From contig NC_018081.1 of assembly GCF_000271405.2 (NCBI RefSeq), forward strand, positions 2,668,501 through 2,732,500: a DNA stretch of 64,000 bases, read 5' to 3'. This document shows positions 56,277 through 64,000 of this stretch, in pieces; positions within the stretch are counted from its first letter, which is position 1; each line of letters starts with the position of its first letter. A program made the translations under genes and the position numbers. The DNA comes from Enterococcus hirae ATCC 9790 (lineage in GTDB: Bacteria; Bacillota; Bacilli; Lactobacillales; Enterococcaceae). The notes under the pieces were generated by a model. It had not been told where the DNA came from and did not search any database. It saw nothing but the letters and a program-made list of their open reading frames with translations.

Positions 56277-57098
56277 ATGTCATCATTCGAAACTATTATC
56301 CAACAAATTCGTGCATGCAATCCGTTGGTTCACCATCTAACGAACTATGTAACAGTCAATGATTGTGCCAATATTACTTTAGCTATTGGTGGTTCTCCGA
56401 TAATGGCTGATGCGATTCAAGAAGTAGCAGAAATAACAGCTAAAACGGATGCACTCGTTCTCAATATAGGAACCTTGAATGAACAAACCGTTGATTCGAT
56501 GATTCTTGCTGGCAAAGAAGCGAACAAGCATGGAATTCCGGTCATATTCGATCCAGTCGGTGTGGGTATTTCTCAATTTCGTATGGATGTGACTAAAAAG
56601 TTATTAAACAGTATCCATTTTACAGTCATTCGTGGAAATTATTCAGAAATCCTTTGTCTAGCAGGTATTCAAACTTCAGCTAAAGGAGTAGACACTTCGC
56701 TTGTGAATCAAAAAAAAGAAACTGAAGTCATCAATATTGCACGAACACTAGCTTCTTCTTTTCACTGTATCATCGTCATAACCGGCGCAATCGATATCGT
56801 TTCAGATGGTGTTCGAACGATGCAGGTAAAAAATGGTTGTGCTGCAATGCGCCATGTTACTGGTACTGGTTGTATGTTAGATTCCCTAATTGCTACTTTT
56901 TGTGGTGGTTATTCCGATGATTTTTTTGAAGCAACCGTAAGTAGCGTGATTGCAATGGGTGTTGCTGGTGAATTAGCTTTTGAAAAGGCAAAAACCAACG
57001 GAACAGGTAGTTTACGTACTCATTTAATAGATGAAATAAGTAAACTAACTGATCAAACCTTATCAGAACGAGGTGACTATATTGCATTCGATGATTGA
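56277..57098 (+). CDS. thiM: Hydroxyethylthiazole kinase
   Basis: 273 residues from the ATG at 56277 with GAGGAG upstream. LVHHLTNYVTVNDCANITLAIGG is the substrate-binding start, DPVGVG and VRGNYSEI follow, and ATGTGC-type loop is present as TGTGCMLDSL. It phosphorylates hydroxyethylthiazole. The gene overlaps the start of thiE. Together with ThiD, this indicates salvage of both thiamine halves. Confidence 0.95.
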   Translation: MSSFETIIQQIRACNPLVHHLTNYVTVNDCANITLAIGGSPIMADAIQEVAEITAKTDALVLNIGTLNEQTVDSMILAGKEANKHGIPVIFDPVGVGISQFRMDVTKKLLNSIHFTVIRGNYSEILCLAGIQTSAKGVDTSLVNQKKETEVINIARTLASSFHCIIVITGAIDIVSDGVRTMQVKNGCAAMRHVTGTGCMLDSLIATFCGGYSDDFFEATVSSVIAMGVAGELAFEKAKTNGTGSLRTHLIDEISKLTDQTLSERGDYIAFDD

Positions 57099-57720
57099 TT
57101 ACCGGCTCTACCTAGTAACAGATCCACTCTTGTTCACTACCAATACACTGCTAGAAGCTGTCTCACAAGCACTTGAAGGAGGCATTACTGCTGTCCAACT
57201 CCGAGAAAAACAGTTAGATTCTAGAAAGTTTTACGAAGAAGCCATACAGATAAAGCGATTAACCAAAAGATATAACGTTCCCTTGATCATCAATGACCGC
57301 CTTGATATTGCTCTGGCATGTGATGCAGACGGTCTCCATATAGGTCAAAATGACTTACCCTTAACTATAGCTCGTAAGCATCTTGGACCAGATAAACTAA
57401 TCGGTGTTTCAGTACAAACGGTTGAAGAAGCCATCGAAGCAGAAAAAAATGGTGCGGATTATCTAGGAGTCGGTGCAATGTTTCCTACAGATACCAAACC
57501 AGATGCAATGCATGTCACAACTGAAGAATTAGAAAAAATCTGTGCGCAAATCTCGCTTCCAATCATTGTGATCGGTGGAATCAATCAGCAAACAATCCCA
57601 GCTTTTCACTCACTTCCCATTCAAGGTTTTGCTGTCGTATCTGCTATTTTGTCAAAAAAAGATATCAAAAAAGCCAGTCAGGAACTTTTAGGATTGATTG
57701 ATCAGACGATTGGGAGGTAA
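57082..57720 (+). CDS. thiE: Thiamine-phosphate synthase
   Basis: 212 residues from the TTG at 57082, with GAGGTGA upstream and overlapping the end of thiM. TIM barrel with YLVTDPLL, GITAVQLREKQ, LIINDRLDIALACDADGLHIGQ, GADYLGVGAMFPT and VIGGINQQT. It couples HMP-PP and thiazole phosphate to thiamine phosphate. Confidence 0.95.
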   Translation: MHSMIDYRLYLVTDPLLFTTNTLLEAVSQALEGGITAVQLREKQLDSRKFYEEAIQIKRLTKRYNVPLIINDRLDIALACDADGLHIGQNDLPLTIARKHLGPDKLIGVSVQTVEEAIEAEKNGADYLGVGAMFPTDTKPDAMHVTTEELEKICAQISLPIIVIGGINQQTIPAFHSLPIQGFAVVSAILSKKDIKKASQELLGLIDQTIGR

Positions 57721-57724
57721 ATCA

Positions 57725-58408
57725 ATGTCATTTTCAAAAAATTTAAAAATCGAAGCTTATGACAGCTGGGAAAAAGGATTTAATCATCCATTTATTCAAG
57801 AATTAGGAAAAGGTATTCTTGCTAAAAAGACATTTCAATTTTATTTACTACAAGATTACTTGTATTTATTTGAATATGCTAAAGTATTCGCATTAGCTGC
57901 CACCAAATCAGACAATGAACATCAATTGTTTCATTTTGTGGAAGCACAATACAGTATTCTAGCAACAGAACTTGACTTACATCGCCAATATATGTTGGAT
58001 TATGCTATTGAAAAAGAAGAATTTAACACCGTACAACCTTCTTTTTACAATCGCTCTTATACAACAAATATGCTAGCGATCGGCCATAGTGGAGGTGTAG
58101 CTGAAATCATCGCAGCTATCCTTCCCTGCGCTTGGACCTATTACGATTATGCGAGTCGTTTAAAAAAACGATATCAATCGAGTTTAGAAAAGAACCCCTA
58201 TCGCTCCTGGATTGATTTATATGCAGATCCTAGTTTTGAAAAATCATTTGAGTGGATGTTTGACCTGTTGGATGAATTAGCCGAAATGAAAAGTGCGAAG
58301 GAACAACAAAAAGTAAAACAAATTTTTATTTCCAGTTTGGAATTTGAATATCTTTTTTGGGAAATGTCTTATTATGAAGAAATGAATCTGATTCCATTAT
58401 CAGAATAA
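57725..58408 (+). CDS. tenA: Thiaminase II / aminopyrimidine aminohydrolase TenA
   Basis: 227 residues from the ATG at 57725 with GGGAGGT upstream. The all-helical TenA fold is recognised by GFNHPFIQELGKGIL, FQFYLLQDYLYL and the catalytic Cys in LPCAWTYYDYA. It hydrolyses aminopyrimidines from degraded thiamine to HMP, supplying ThiD. No thiC or thiG occurs here, so the operon is for salvage only. Confidence 0.92.
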   Translation: MSFSKNLKIEAYDSWEKGFNHPFIQELGKGILAKKTFQFYLLQDYLYLFEYAKVFALAATKSDNEHQLFHFVEAQYSILATELDLHRQYMLDYAIEKEEFNTVQPSFYNRSYTTNMLAIGHSGGVAEIIAAILPCAWTYYDYASRLKKRYQSSLEKNPYRSWIDLYADPSFEKSFEWMFDLLDELAEMKSAKEQQKVKQIFISSLEFEYLFWEMSYYEEMNLIPLSE

Positions 58409-58827
58409 ATTGTATAGTGATTTCAGTAGACAACTTCTTCTGCTTTCGTTTAAAGCAGATCTAGTAAAACATGTTAAGTCTAGGACACTCACCTTTTAGT
58501 CTCTAGACCAGACGAACACTCAATCATTGTAGGACTGATAGAGTATTCTATCGGTCCTAATTCTTTTATAAAAAACTACTACACTACCGCTAAGATGAAG
58601 TTATTCAACCCATCAATCTGAAAGAACTTATTTGATCACGCCAAACTACTAAGTAAAATTGTGTATGTCTTTTACTGCTTTGAGAATAACCGTTTGTCTA
58701 GTCCTCATCGGTGATTACACTCATTCGACATAAAAAATAGTAATCTCTCTATAAAATTAACTGACGAAAATATAATCATAAAAAAGCACAAATTCTTTAT
58801 TGAACCAAATAGAATTTTCTCATAAAC
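58409..58827. other. Intergenic region between thi operon and HD-domain gene
   Basis: Apart from the thi terminator I see no gene or RNA. The region is AT-rich and two genes converge on it. Confidence 0.4.
58530..58568 (+). terminator. Terminator after the thi operon
   Basis: TAGGACTGATAGA pairs with TCTATCGGTCCTA, followed by a T-rich tail. Confidence 0.78.
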
Positions 58828-59421
58828 TCACATTCCTAAGTCACACATTGCGTCTTTTAGCCAAGGATGTAAAACGAAAATATCCGTTAAAGCCCACTCA
58901 ATATAGGTTTTACACCCTTGATCTAAAGAGATGTCTAAAGCTTTGTTCAATTGTTTTAAATAAGGAGCACTATGGTCTCTATCCCATTTAATCTTATCTG
59001 CAATGAAAACAACTTTATCTAAACTAGAAGCATTTTTTTTAAGCGTTGTATGACATTCAATAGCTGATAATATTTCTCTATCCTTTATATTGAATAGTTC
59101 TTTTGCTATACATACTGATTGTTTTTGGTGGAGAATCATAGGTAGTTTCTCTTCTTCTTTTAGAACTTCCTCCCCTAAACTCTTTTGTAGTTCTATCCTT
59201 TCATCATCAGGAATGATTACGCTAATATCATGTAACAAACCAGCAAGATAGGCTTTATCTTTTGGTACGTTAAACTTTTCTGCAAGTTCTTTCGCCTTGT
59301 TGGCTACTTCATACGAGTGAAAGACAGTTTTATCTTTCTCATAATAATTCAAAAATTCTCTGACTTGTATTTCAATATTTTTAGAACTAAAGGGTATCTT
59401 ATACTCAATAATGTTCTTCAT
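58828..59421 (-). CDS. HD-domain hydrolase, YqeK-like
   Basis: 197 residues. FHSYEVANKAKELAEKF, AGLLHDISV (the HD pair) and IECHTTLKKNASSLDKVVFIADKI give the metal ligands and sequence order of YqeK, a symmetric diadenosine-tetraphosphate hydrolase in Firmicutes. The match is to the family pattern; this copy is not next to nadD, the usual neighbour of yqeK, so it may be a paralogue with another nucleotide substrate. ATG at 59421 follows GGAAGGTGAG. Confidence 0.72.
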   Translation of the reverse strand: MKNIIEYKIPFSSKNIEIQVREFLNYYEKDKTVFHSYEVANKAKELAEKFNVPKDKAYLAGLLHDISVIIPDDERIELQKSLGEEVLKEEEKLPMILHQKQSVCIAKELFNIKDREILSAIECHTTLKKNASSLDKVVFIADKIKWDRDHSAPYLKQLNKALDISLDQGCKTYIEWALTDIFVLHPWLKDAMCDLGM

Positions 59422-59577
59422 TTTAACTCACCTTCCAATGAATGCCTTTACATTATTATGTATTAATAAGGTCAAAAATAAAGTTCGACAATCATTCCAT
59501 CCTCTGATAGTTTTGCTCCTTTTTAGCTTTTCGATTCCCCTGGATCAGGGTACAACGAATAAAATCATCAAATCAAT

Positions 59578-59697
59578 CTAAGTGCGTTTTGATTTCTTAC
59601 TGTCTGACTTATTCCTATCAGATAACAAACCATAAGTGGCATAAGCAGGAATTACTACAGCTAAGAACATTTTAACGAGAAACTTAAAAACTTTCAT
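59578..59697 (-). CDS. Small membrane protein (39 residues)
   Basis: ATG at 59697 follows AAAGGATGGTGA. The peptide starts MKVFKFLVKMFLAVVIPAY, a single membrane helix, and ends in a basic tail KKSKRT. It is upstream of the HD-domain gene on the same strand with about 155 bases between. No homologue recognised; it could be a small membrane protein or peptide toxin. Confidence 0.5.
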   Translation of the reverse strand: MKVFKFLVKMFLAVVIPAYATYGLLSDRNKSDSKKSKRT

Positions 59698-59959
59698 ATG
59701 ATTCACCATCCTTTATATGTTACTCATACTTTATCATACTACCTATTAATACCCCAGCTATCACAGGCAATCGTTTATCCTTAGAGACTAACTACTTCTT
59801 ACTTCTCTCTCATTATTTCATGAGGTTGTGAAAAGAGTGTCTTGACCTGAGCGCTCACCAAGTAAAAACTGCGACGAGTAATCGCAGGAGCATTAAGGAT
59901 GAAAATCTCGAAATAGCTCCTCATGTTTTGAGATTTTTTGACTTATCGCCGAAGGTCAG

Positions 59960-59993
59960 CTCTTTGAACACCGTTTATTCGTTTTTAGAGATA
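59960..59993 (-). repeat. 34-bp dispersed repeat, copy 2
   Basis: The reverse complement matches 21118-21151 at 31 of 34 positions. Here it adjoins GCTGACCTTCGGCG and a hairpin. Confidence 0.65.
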
Positions 59994-60100
59994 CTAGAAT
60001 ATTATCTGTCATGGTAATACTATTTTAACCAAAAAAGAACAGAAAGAAATTTTCTTCTTTGTGTCCAAATGATTCTAAGAATTTTCTTTACCAACATCAT

Positions 60101-60175
60101 TTGACAAAGAGACCAAAAATGTAAGATTCATTAGTGGTTCTATGATACCCGAAGGCTGGGGTTTAGCTAGAACCC
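60101..60175 (-). repeat. Degenerate duplicate of the tRNA-Leu 3' end and its downstream flank
   Basis: TTGACAAAGAG, AATGTAAGA, CATTAG, ATGATACC and GGCTGGGGT appear in the same order as at 62034-62110, where they cover the flank and last bases of the intact tRNA-Leu. This copy has lost tRNA pairing. Confidence 0.55.
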
Positions 60176-60185
60176 TGATTATTTT

Positions 60186-60250
60186 AATTAGATGATTACC
60201 CATCTCGTATTTTCTTAGTTCAGTTTAACTAGATGATTTATTTCAAAACA
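60186..60250 (+). repeat. 65-bp direct repeat, left copy
   Basis: Starts AATTAGATGATTACC and contains GTATTTTCTTAG and CAGTTTAACTAGATGA; a diverged copy lies at 61597-61661 in the same orientation, so the acyltransferase gene is enclosed. Confidence 0.6.
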
Positions 60251-60310
60251 AGATTGCTGACTTAAATCCTAATTCAGCATAATCAAACAAATATGCTGCA
60301 TCAATTCATC

Positions 60311-61322
60311 TCACATTTTAATTTTGTAAAAAATTGATATTTGTTTCACAATTTTATTGTAAAATAAAACAATGCTTATTGGAACAAACACACCTAACAT
60401 CAAGCGGAATAATCCATTTATAGGTGTTATTTCGACATGCCTCATATTAAAGATTTGAATAGGTATCATATGAAACAAGAATATATTCTTACTATAGGAA
60501 TTTAAATTTTCAAAACTTTTGATTTTACTTTTAGAAATAACCAACAGTCCATACAAACTAAAAATAAAAGGGATTGTGAAATACATAAAATTCTTATCGA
60601 TTCCTTGATTATAAAATGTGATTATCCCTTCGACTCCTCCTAAAAAACACGCAGCGACTAGTCCATATATGAATAACTTTCGATGCTTTTCTAAATTATG
60701 TACATTATCAGCCAAAACAAATCCTATGGAAATAAAGAGTGGACTAAAGAATAACCCATTTCTTGTAGTAAAAAAAATATTAAAGTATTTTTCCATAACT
60801 GATATGACCATTGGATTTGATATAAATAAGGAATACGTTTCAAGGGAACCAACTGAAAAAAATAAAAAGCAAACCAGAAAAATCCATTTATATCTAAATC
60901 TTTGAAACATATATTTAACTATAGCTAATGAACTTATCAAAGCAGGAAAATACCATAAGTGATAGAAGCTTCCAGTATATAGGAAACTAACTACCAATGC
61001 CAATAATATTGACCATAAATTCCACTGAATATCAACTGTATCTTGTAACAGTTGAACACCAAACGGAATGTACAACAAAAACACTATAGTATATAGACGT
61101 ACTATTCTTCTTAGCCACATCTTCGAATAGCCTTCCCTCTTACTATTTATCCGAAAGAAATATGCATTATTTACAAAAAGAATGGAACAGCAATACGACA
61201 AACCATACTTTTTAGAAAAAATGCACTATCGGGTGATTAGTAATGGTTCCACAATGAATAACAACAACACAAATTGTTGCAATAAACTGAGCAATAAATA
61301 GTTTTTGATTCTTATTATCCAT
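60311..61322 (-). pseudogene. Acyltransferase-3 family membrane protein, interrupted by two frameshifts
   Basis: ATG at 61322 with GGAGGG begins MDNKNQKLFIAQFIATICVV, a first helix followed by VIHCGTI, the position of the conserved histidine of acyltransferase-3 proteins. The frame then breaks at a six-A run (61216-61221, plus strand) and again at a five-A run (61175-61179). One added base at each gives a continuous 337-residue protein with about ten membrane helices through KIKM. The open part alone gives 296 codons. Family members O-acylate surface glycans; the target is unknown. It is enclosed by direct repeats, suggesting a mobile or inserted segment. Confidence 0.75.
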
Positions 61323-61967
61323 AATCCCTCCAACAAGCAAATTTGACTTTAATAGGCTAGAAATAAAAATAGAATATGTACCAAAAAAAATTTGGAGATA
61401 ATTAACTCTAACATCTATATTTTCTCTTTCCTCTTTAATTTCTTAAATCCACAATACTATATTAATTATAGTATTGATTAATGTAAAAAACATTAGACTA
61501 AAGTCCAATTCATTTAATTCATAATTGTATAGAGCGGGAGCAATTTTAAACTATCGAGGTATTCAAAAAAACAATAGATAGATCCCTATTTTTTAAAATT
61601 AGATGATTACCATTATTGTATTTTCTTGGCTCAGTTTGATTAGATGAATTATTTCAAACACAGATGAGTGGGTAAAAACGACTTTCACTATATCTAGAAG
61701 CCAGAAAAATCATAGGCTATCTAACGTTTGAATCCCTGTAGGACCCTCACCAATGATAATGAATGATAAGGACCATTTTCTGCTCTTTGCAGTAGCGAAA
61801 GCAACTCATAAAAGTCATCAGACAGAAAAACGTTTTCTTCATCTTCATTACCTCTATTCATTTTAGCTTCTTATACGGCAGTAGGTACGGTTCTTTTCAT
61901 GATGTGGAATGATTTTCTGTATAGAGAGTAGGACAACGCTTCAAAAAGAAAATGGCTCTATAACAAA
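61323..61967. other. Intergenic region, apparently decayed sequence
   Basis: No gene seen on either strand. It contains the right 65-bp direct repeat and otherwise looks like degraded sequence. Confidence 0.4.
61597..61661 (+). repeat. 65-bp direct repeat, right copy
   Basis: Diverged copy of 60186-60250, with AATTAGATGATTACC, GTATTTTCTTGG and TTAGATGAATTATTTC. Confidence 0.6.
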
Positions 61968-62012
61968 AAAATCTGAGACAGAATGAGGTTCATTCTGACC
62001 CAGATTTGTTTT
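61968..62012. terminator. Hairpin downstream of the tRNA cluster
   Basis: AAATCTGAGACAGAATGA pairs with TCATTCTGACCCAGATTT around a GGT loop, with T- and A-rich flanks. It is the likely end of the rrn-tRNA transcript. Confidence 0.65.
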
Positions 62013-62089
62013 TACACCACGCATCAGTTCTTATTGACAAAGAGCTAAAGAAAACCCCTAATGTAAGACACATTAGGAGTTCATTATGA

Positions 62090-62174
62090 TACCGGCGGCC
62101 GGGGTCGAACCGGCACGCCCTTAACGGGCACTGGATTTTGAGTCCAGCGCGTCTGCCAATTCCGCCACGCCGGC
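62090..62174 (-). tRNA. tRNA-Leu (CAA)
   Basis: 85 bases; 7-bp acceptor stem GCCGGCG/CGCCGGT, anticodon CAA in loop CTCAAAA, long variable arm, no encoded CCA. Last tRNA of the cluster. Confidence 0.95.
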
Positions 62175-62182
62175 GTAAAAAA

Positions 62183-62254
62183 CTGGGGTAGCTGGATTCG
62201 AACCAACGCATGAGGGAGTCAAAGTCCCTTGCCTTACCGCTTGGCTATACCCCA
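62183..62254 (-). tRNA. tRNA-Gln (TTG)
   Basis: 72 bases, acceptor TGGGGTA/TACCCCA, anticodon TTG in loop CTTTGAC. Identical copy at 62612-62683. Confidence 0.95.
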
Positions 62255-62263
62255 ATAAGAAAG

Positions 62264-62337
62264 GGCGAATGATGGGAATCGAACCCACGAATGCCGGAGC
62301 CACAATCCGGTGCGTTAACCACTTCGCCACATTCGCC
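62264..62337 (-). tRNA. tRNA-His (GTG)
   Basis: 74 bases with encoded G at position -1 opposite C73 and anticodon GTG in loop TTGTGGC. Identical copy at 62693-62766. Confidence 0.95.
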
Positions 62338-62397
62338 ATTATAAACAATGTTATTTTATTTCTCAATAAAAAACTAAGATGAGTACATCTTAGTCAA

Positions 62398-62482
62398 TAC
62401 CGGCGGCCGGGGTCGAACCGGCACGCCCTCAACGGGCACTGGATTTTGAGTCCAGCGCGTCTGCCAATTCCGCCACGCCGGC
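62398..62482 (-). tRNA. tRNA-Leu (CAA), second copy
   Basis: 85 bases, the same as the 62090 gene except for one base in the variable arm. Confidence 0.95.
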
Positions 62483-62503
62483 AAGTTGATTTTATTAGTA
62501 CTA

Positions 62504-62574
<71 letters not shown>

Positions 62575-62611
62575 ATTATACTATTTTCAATCTATAAATG
62601 AAATTATAGAA

Positions 62612-62683
62612 CTGGGGTAGCTGGATTCGAACCAACGCATGAGGGAGTCAAAGTCCCTTGCCTTACCGCTTGGCTATACCCCA
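62612..62683 (-). tRNA. tRNA-Gln (TTG), second copy
   Basis: 72 bases, same sequence as the gene at 62183-62254. Confidence 0.95.
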
Positions 62684-62692
62684 ATAAAGAAG

Positions 62693-62766
62693 GGCGAATG
62701 ATGGGAATCGAACCCACGAATGCCGGAGCCACAATCCGGTGCGTTAACCACTTCGCCACATTCGCC
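62693..62766 (-). tRNA. tRNA-His (GTG), second copy
   Basis: 74 bases, same sequence as the gene at 62264-62337. Confidence 0.95.
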
Positions 62767-62770
62767 ATGG

Positions 62771-62841
62771 CAGGGGCAGCAGGAATTGAACCCACACTAA
62801 CGGTTTTGGAGACCGCTGTTCTACCTTTAAACTATGCCCCT
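62771..62841 (-). tRNA. tRNA-Trp (CCA)
   Basis: 71 bases, acceptor AGGGGCA/TGCCCCT, anticodon CCA in loop CTCCAAA. Confidence 0.95.
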
Positions 62842-62847
62842 ATGTAA

Positions 62848-62928
62848 TGGAGGAGAGTGGATTCGAACCACTGAACCCTAAGGAACGGATTTACAGTCCG
62901 TCGCGTTTAGCCACTTCGCTACTCCTCC
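62848..62928 (-). tRNA. tRNA-Tyr (GTA)
   Basis: 81 bases with a long variable arm, acceptor GGAGGAG/CTCCTCC, anticodon GTA in loop CTGTAAA. Confidence 0.95.
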
Positions 62929-62932
62929 ATGG

Positions 62933-63005
62933 TGGCGCGGGACAGAATCGAACTGCCGACACACGGAGCTTCAATCCGTTGCTCTACCAACTGAGCTACC
63001 GCGCC
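62933..63005 (-). tRNA. tRNA-Phe (GAA)
   Basis: 73 bases, acceptor GGCGCGG/CCGCGCC, anticodon GAA in loop TTGAAGC. Confidence 0.95.
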
Positions 63006-63038
63006 AAATTTTAAAATGTATTAATTGAAAAAGAATGA

Positions 63039-63111
63039 CGGTTCCGACGGGAATCGAACCCGCGATCTCCTGCGTGACAGGCAGGCATGTTAACCCCTAC
63101 ACCACGGAACC
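63039..63111 (-). tRNA. tRNA-Asp (GTC)
   Basis: 73 bases, acceptor GGTTCCG/CGGAACC, anticodon GTC in loop CTGTCAC. Confidence 0.95.
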
Positions 63112-63120
63112 AGTTCATTA

Positions 63121-63193
63121 TGGAGGTTAACGGGATCGAACCGCTGACCCTCTGCTTGTAAGGCAGATGCTCTCCCAGCTGAGCTAAACCTCC
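63121..63193 (-). tRNA. tRNA-Val (TAC)
   Basis: 73 bases, acceptor GGAGGTT/AACCTCC, anticodon TAC in loop CTTACAA. Confidence 0.95.
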
Positions 63194-63206
63194 ATTTTTC
63201 AATTAA

Positions 63207-63278
63207 TGACCCGTACGGGACTCGAACCCGTGTTACCGCCGTGAAAGGGCGGTGTCTTAACCGCTTGACCAACGGGCC
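63207..63278 (-). tRNA. tRNA-Glu (TTC)
   Basis: 72 bases, acceptor GGCCCGT/ACGGGTC, anticodon TTC in loop CTTTCAC. Confidence 0.95.
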
Positions 63279-63290
63279 AGGAAAATGCTA

Positions 63291-63379
63291 CGGAGAGTAA
63301 GGGATTCGAACCCTTGAGACAGCGTGAACCATCTACATGATTTCCAATCATGCTCCTTCGGCCTCTCGGACAACTCTCC
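63291..63379 (-). tRNA. tRNA-Ser (GGA)
   Basis: 89 bases with a long variable arm, acceptor GGAGAGT/ACTCTCC, anticodon GGA in loop TTGGAAA. Confidence 0.95.
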
Positions 63380-63419
63380 AGAGTGAAAGAAGCTCATTAC
63401 TCTTTCTCATAAATGAGAA

Positions 63420-63493
63420 CTCCGGCAGTAGGACTCGAACCTACGACATCATGATTAACAGTCATGCGCTACTACCAACTGAGCTATGCCGGA
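63420..63493 (-). tRNA. tRNA-Asn (GTT)
   Basis: 74 bases, acceptor TCCGGCA/TGCCGGA, anticodon GTT in loop CTGTTAA. First tRNA after the 5S gene. Confidence 0.95.
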
Positions 63494-63559
63494 ATCACCT
63501 TGTTCGTTTTTTACAACGAACACACACATAAGATAATCTTATGGGGATTTATATAAACC

Positions 63560-63675
63560 GCGTGGCGACGTCCTACTCTCACAAGGGGCAACCCCTCACT
63601 ACAATCGGCGCTAAGAAGCTTAACTTCTGTGTTCGGCATGGTTACAGGTGTATCCTTCTCGCTATCGCCACCACA
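63560..63675 (-). rRNA. rrf: 5S ribosomal RNA
   Basis: 116 bases on the minus strand from TGTGGTGGCGATAGCG to GTCGCCACGC, with the conserved CCGAACACAGAAGTTAAGC segment. Terminal stem TGTGGTGGCG pairs with CGCCACGC. It sits between the 23S gene and the tRNA cluster. Confidence 0.96.
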
Positions 63676-63769
63676 CTGTGGTGTTATCATTATTGAGTTT
63701 GCTTTTGCTCACTCAAAACTGGATTTGAAGTATTTCGTAAACTCTACCGAGTTTTTTTCTTTACCAATG

Positions 63770-64000
63770 TGGTTAAGTCCTCGATCGATTAGTATCAGTC
63801 CGCTCCATACATCACTGTACTTCCACTCCTGACCTATCTACCTGATCATCTCTCAGGGATCTTACTTTCTTAAAGAAATGGGAAATCTCATCTTGAGGTG
63901 GGCTTCACACTTAGATGCTTTCAGCGTTTATCCCTTCCCTACATAGCTACCCAGCAATGCCCTTGGCAGAACAACTGGTACACCAGCGGTAAGTCCATCC
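63770..64000 (-). rRNA. rrl: 23S ribosomal RNA, 3' end (cut by window edge)
   Basis: The minus strand ends with CTAATCGATCGAGGACTTAACC, the usual Firmicutes 23S terminus, and about 230 bases of domain VI lie inside the window. The exact 3' end may differ by a few bases. Confidence 0.95.

Larger units (their letters stand above)
59698..60310. other. Intergenic region with dispersed repeats and a tRNA-Leu remnant
   Basis: No gene seen. It contains a hairpin (AAATCTC near 59904 with GAGATTT near 59932), the second copy of the 34-bp repeat, a degraded copy of sequence from the tRNA-Leu 3' end, and one of two 65-bp direct repeats; the last three are listed separately. Confidence 0.5.

Noticed and set aside
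56157..56277. N-terminal extension of ThiM by 40 residues
   Set aside because: The extension overlaps thiD in another frame; the ATG at 56277 has a ribosome site and gives the family length.

Overview
The window is a low-GC Firmicutes chromosome segment, most likely from the Enterococcus faecium group (E. faecium, durans, hirae, mundtii and relatives). The support is a fused-type thiolase/HMG-CoA reductase (MvaE) with MvaS, two WxL surface-protein loci, an enterococcal-type MprF, a second streptococcal-like tuf gene, and an rrn operon followed by a long tRNA cluster. I see no insertion sequence, prophage or CRISPR array.

Layout. 1-5,530: start of a P-type ATPase, a lysozyme-like protein with a DUF368 lipid transporter, an alpha/beta hydrolase and MprF. 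5,560-7,000: stand-alone tuf with its own promoter. 7,087-11,640: small metabolic genes and the nucleoid-associated protein. 11,755-14,158: a PAP2 phosphatase and a SEDS (FtsW/RodA) gene behind an M-box Mg2+ riboswitch. 14,386-18,163: mevalonate genes mvaE and mvaS, divergent. 18,371-25,195: M60 metalloprotease, methyltransferase, and a P-type ATPase behind a yybP-ykoY Mn2+ riboswitch. 25,367-31,483: cardiolipin synthase and WxL locus 1. 31,843-36,573: a tagatose-type PTS operon with an RpiR regulator. 36,768-43,227: pyridoxal/HMP-type kinase, UspA, an unknown gene, a phospho-beta-glucosidase with a PTS IIC and a GntR regulator. 43,385-48,490: quinone-detoxification pair and WxL locus 2. 48,646-55,181: a glucitol-family PTS operon with three dehydrogenases and a SorC-type regulator. 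55,299-58,408: TPP riboswitch and thiD-thiM-thiE-tenA salvage operon. 58,828-61,322: YqeK-like HD protein, a small membrane protein and an acyltransferase. 62,090-64,000: 15 tRNA genes, 5S rRNA and the 3' end of 23S rRNA, all on the minus strand.

How the genes work together. Three metal- or cofactor-sensing RNAs (M-box, yybP-ykoY, TPP) control cell-wall/lipid-carrier, metal-efflux and thiamine genes. Envelope functions dominate: DUF368, SEDS, PAP2, MprF, cardiolipin synthase, mevalonate enzymes (precursor of undecaprenyl phosphate) and WxL proteins. The most interesting arrangement is the Mg2+ riboswitch in front of the SEDS/PAP2 pair rather than a Mg2+ transporter.

Caution on sequence quality. 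Seven genes carry a total of eight apparent single-base frameshifts, nearly all a gain or loss of one A or T in a homopolymer. This looks more like homopolymer miscalling than biology, but the one in mvaE lies on a perfect -1 slippery run and deserves a separate check.
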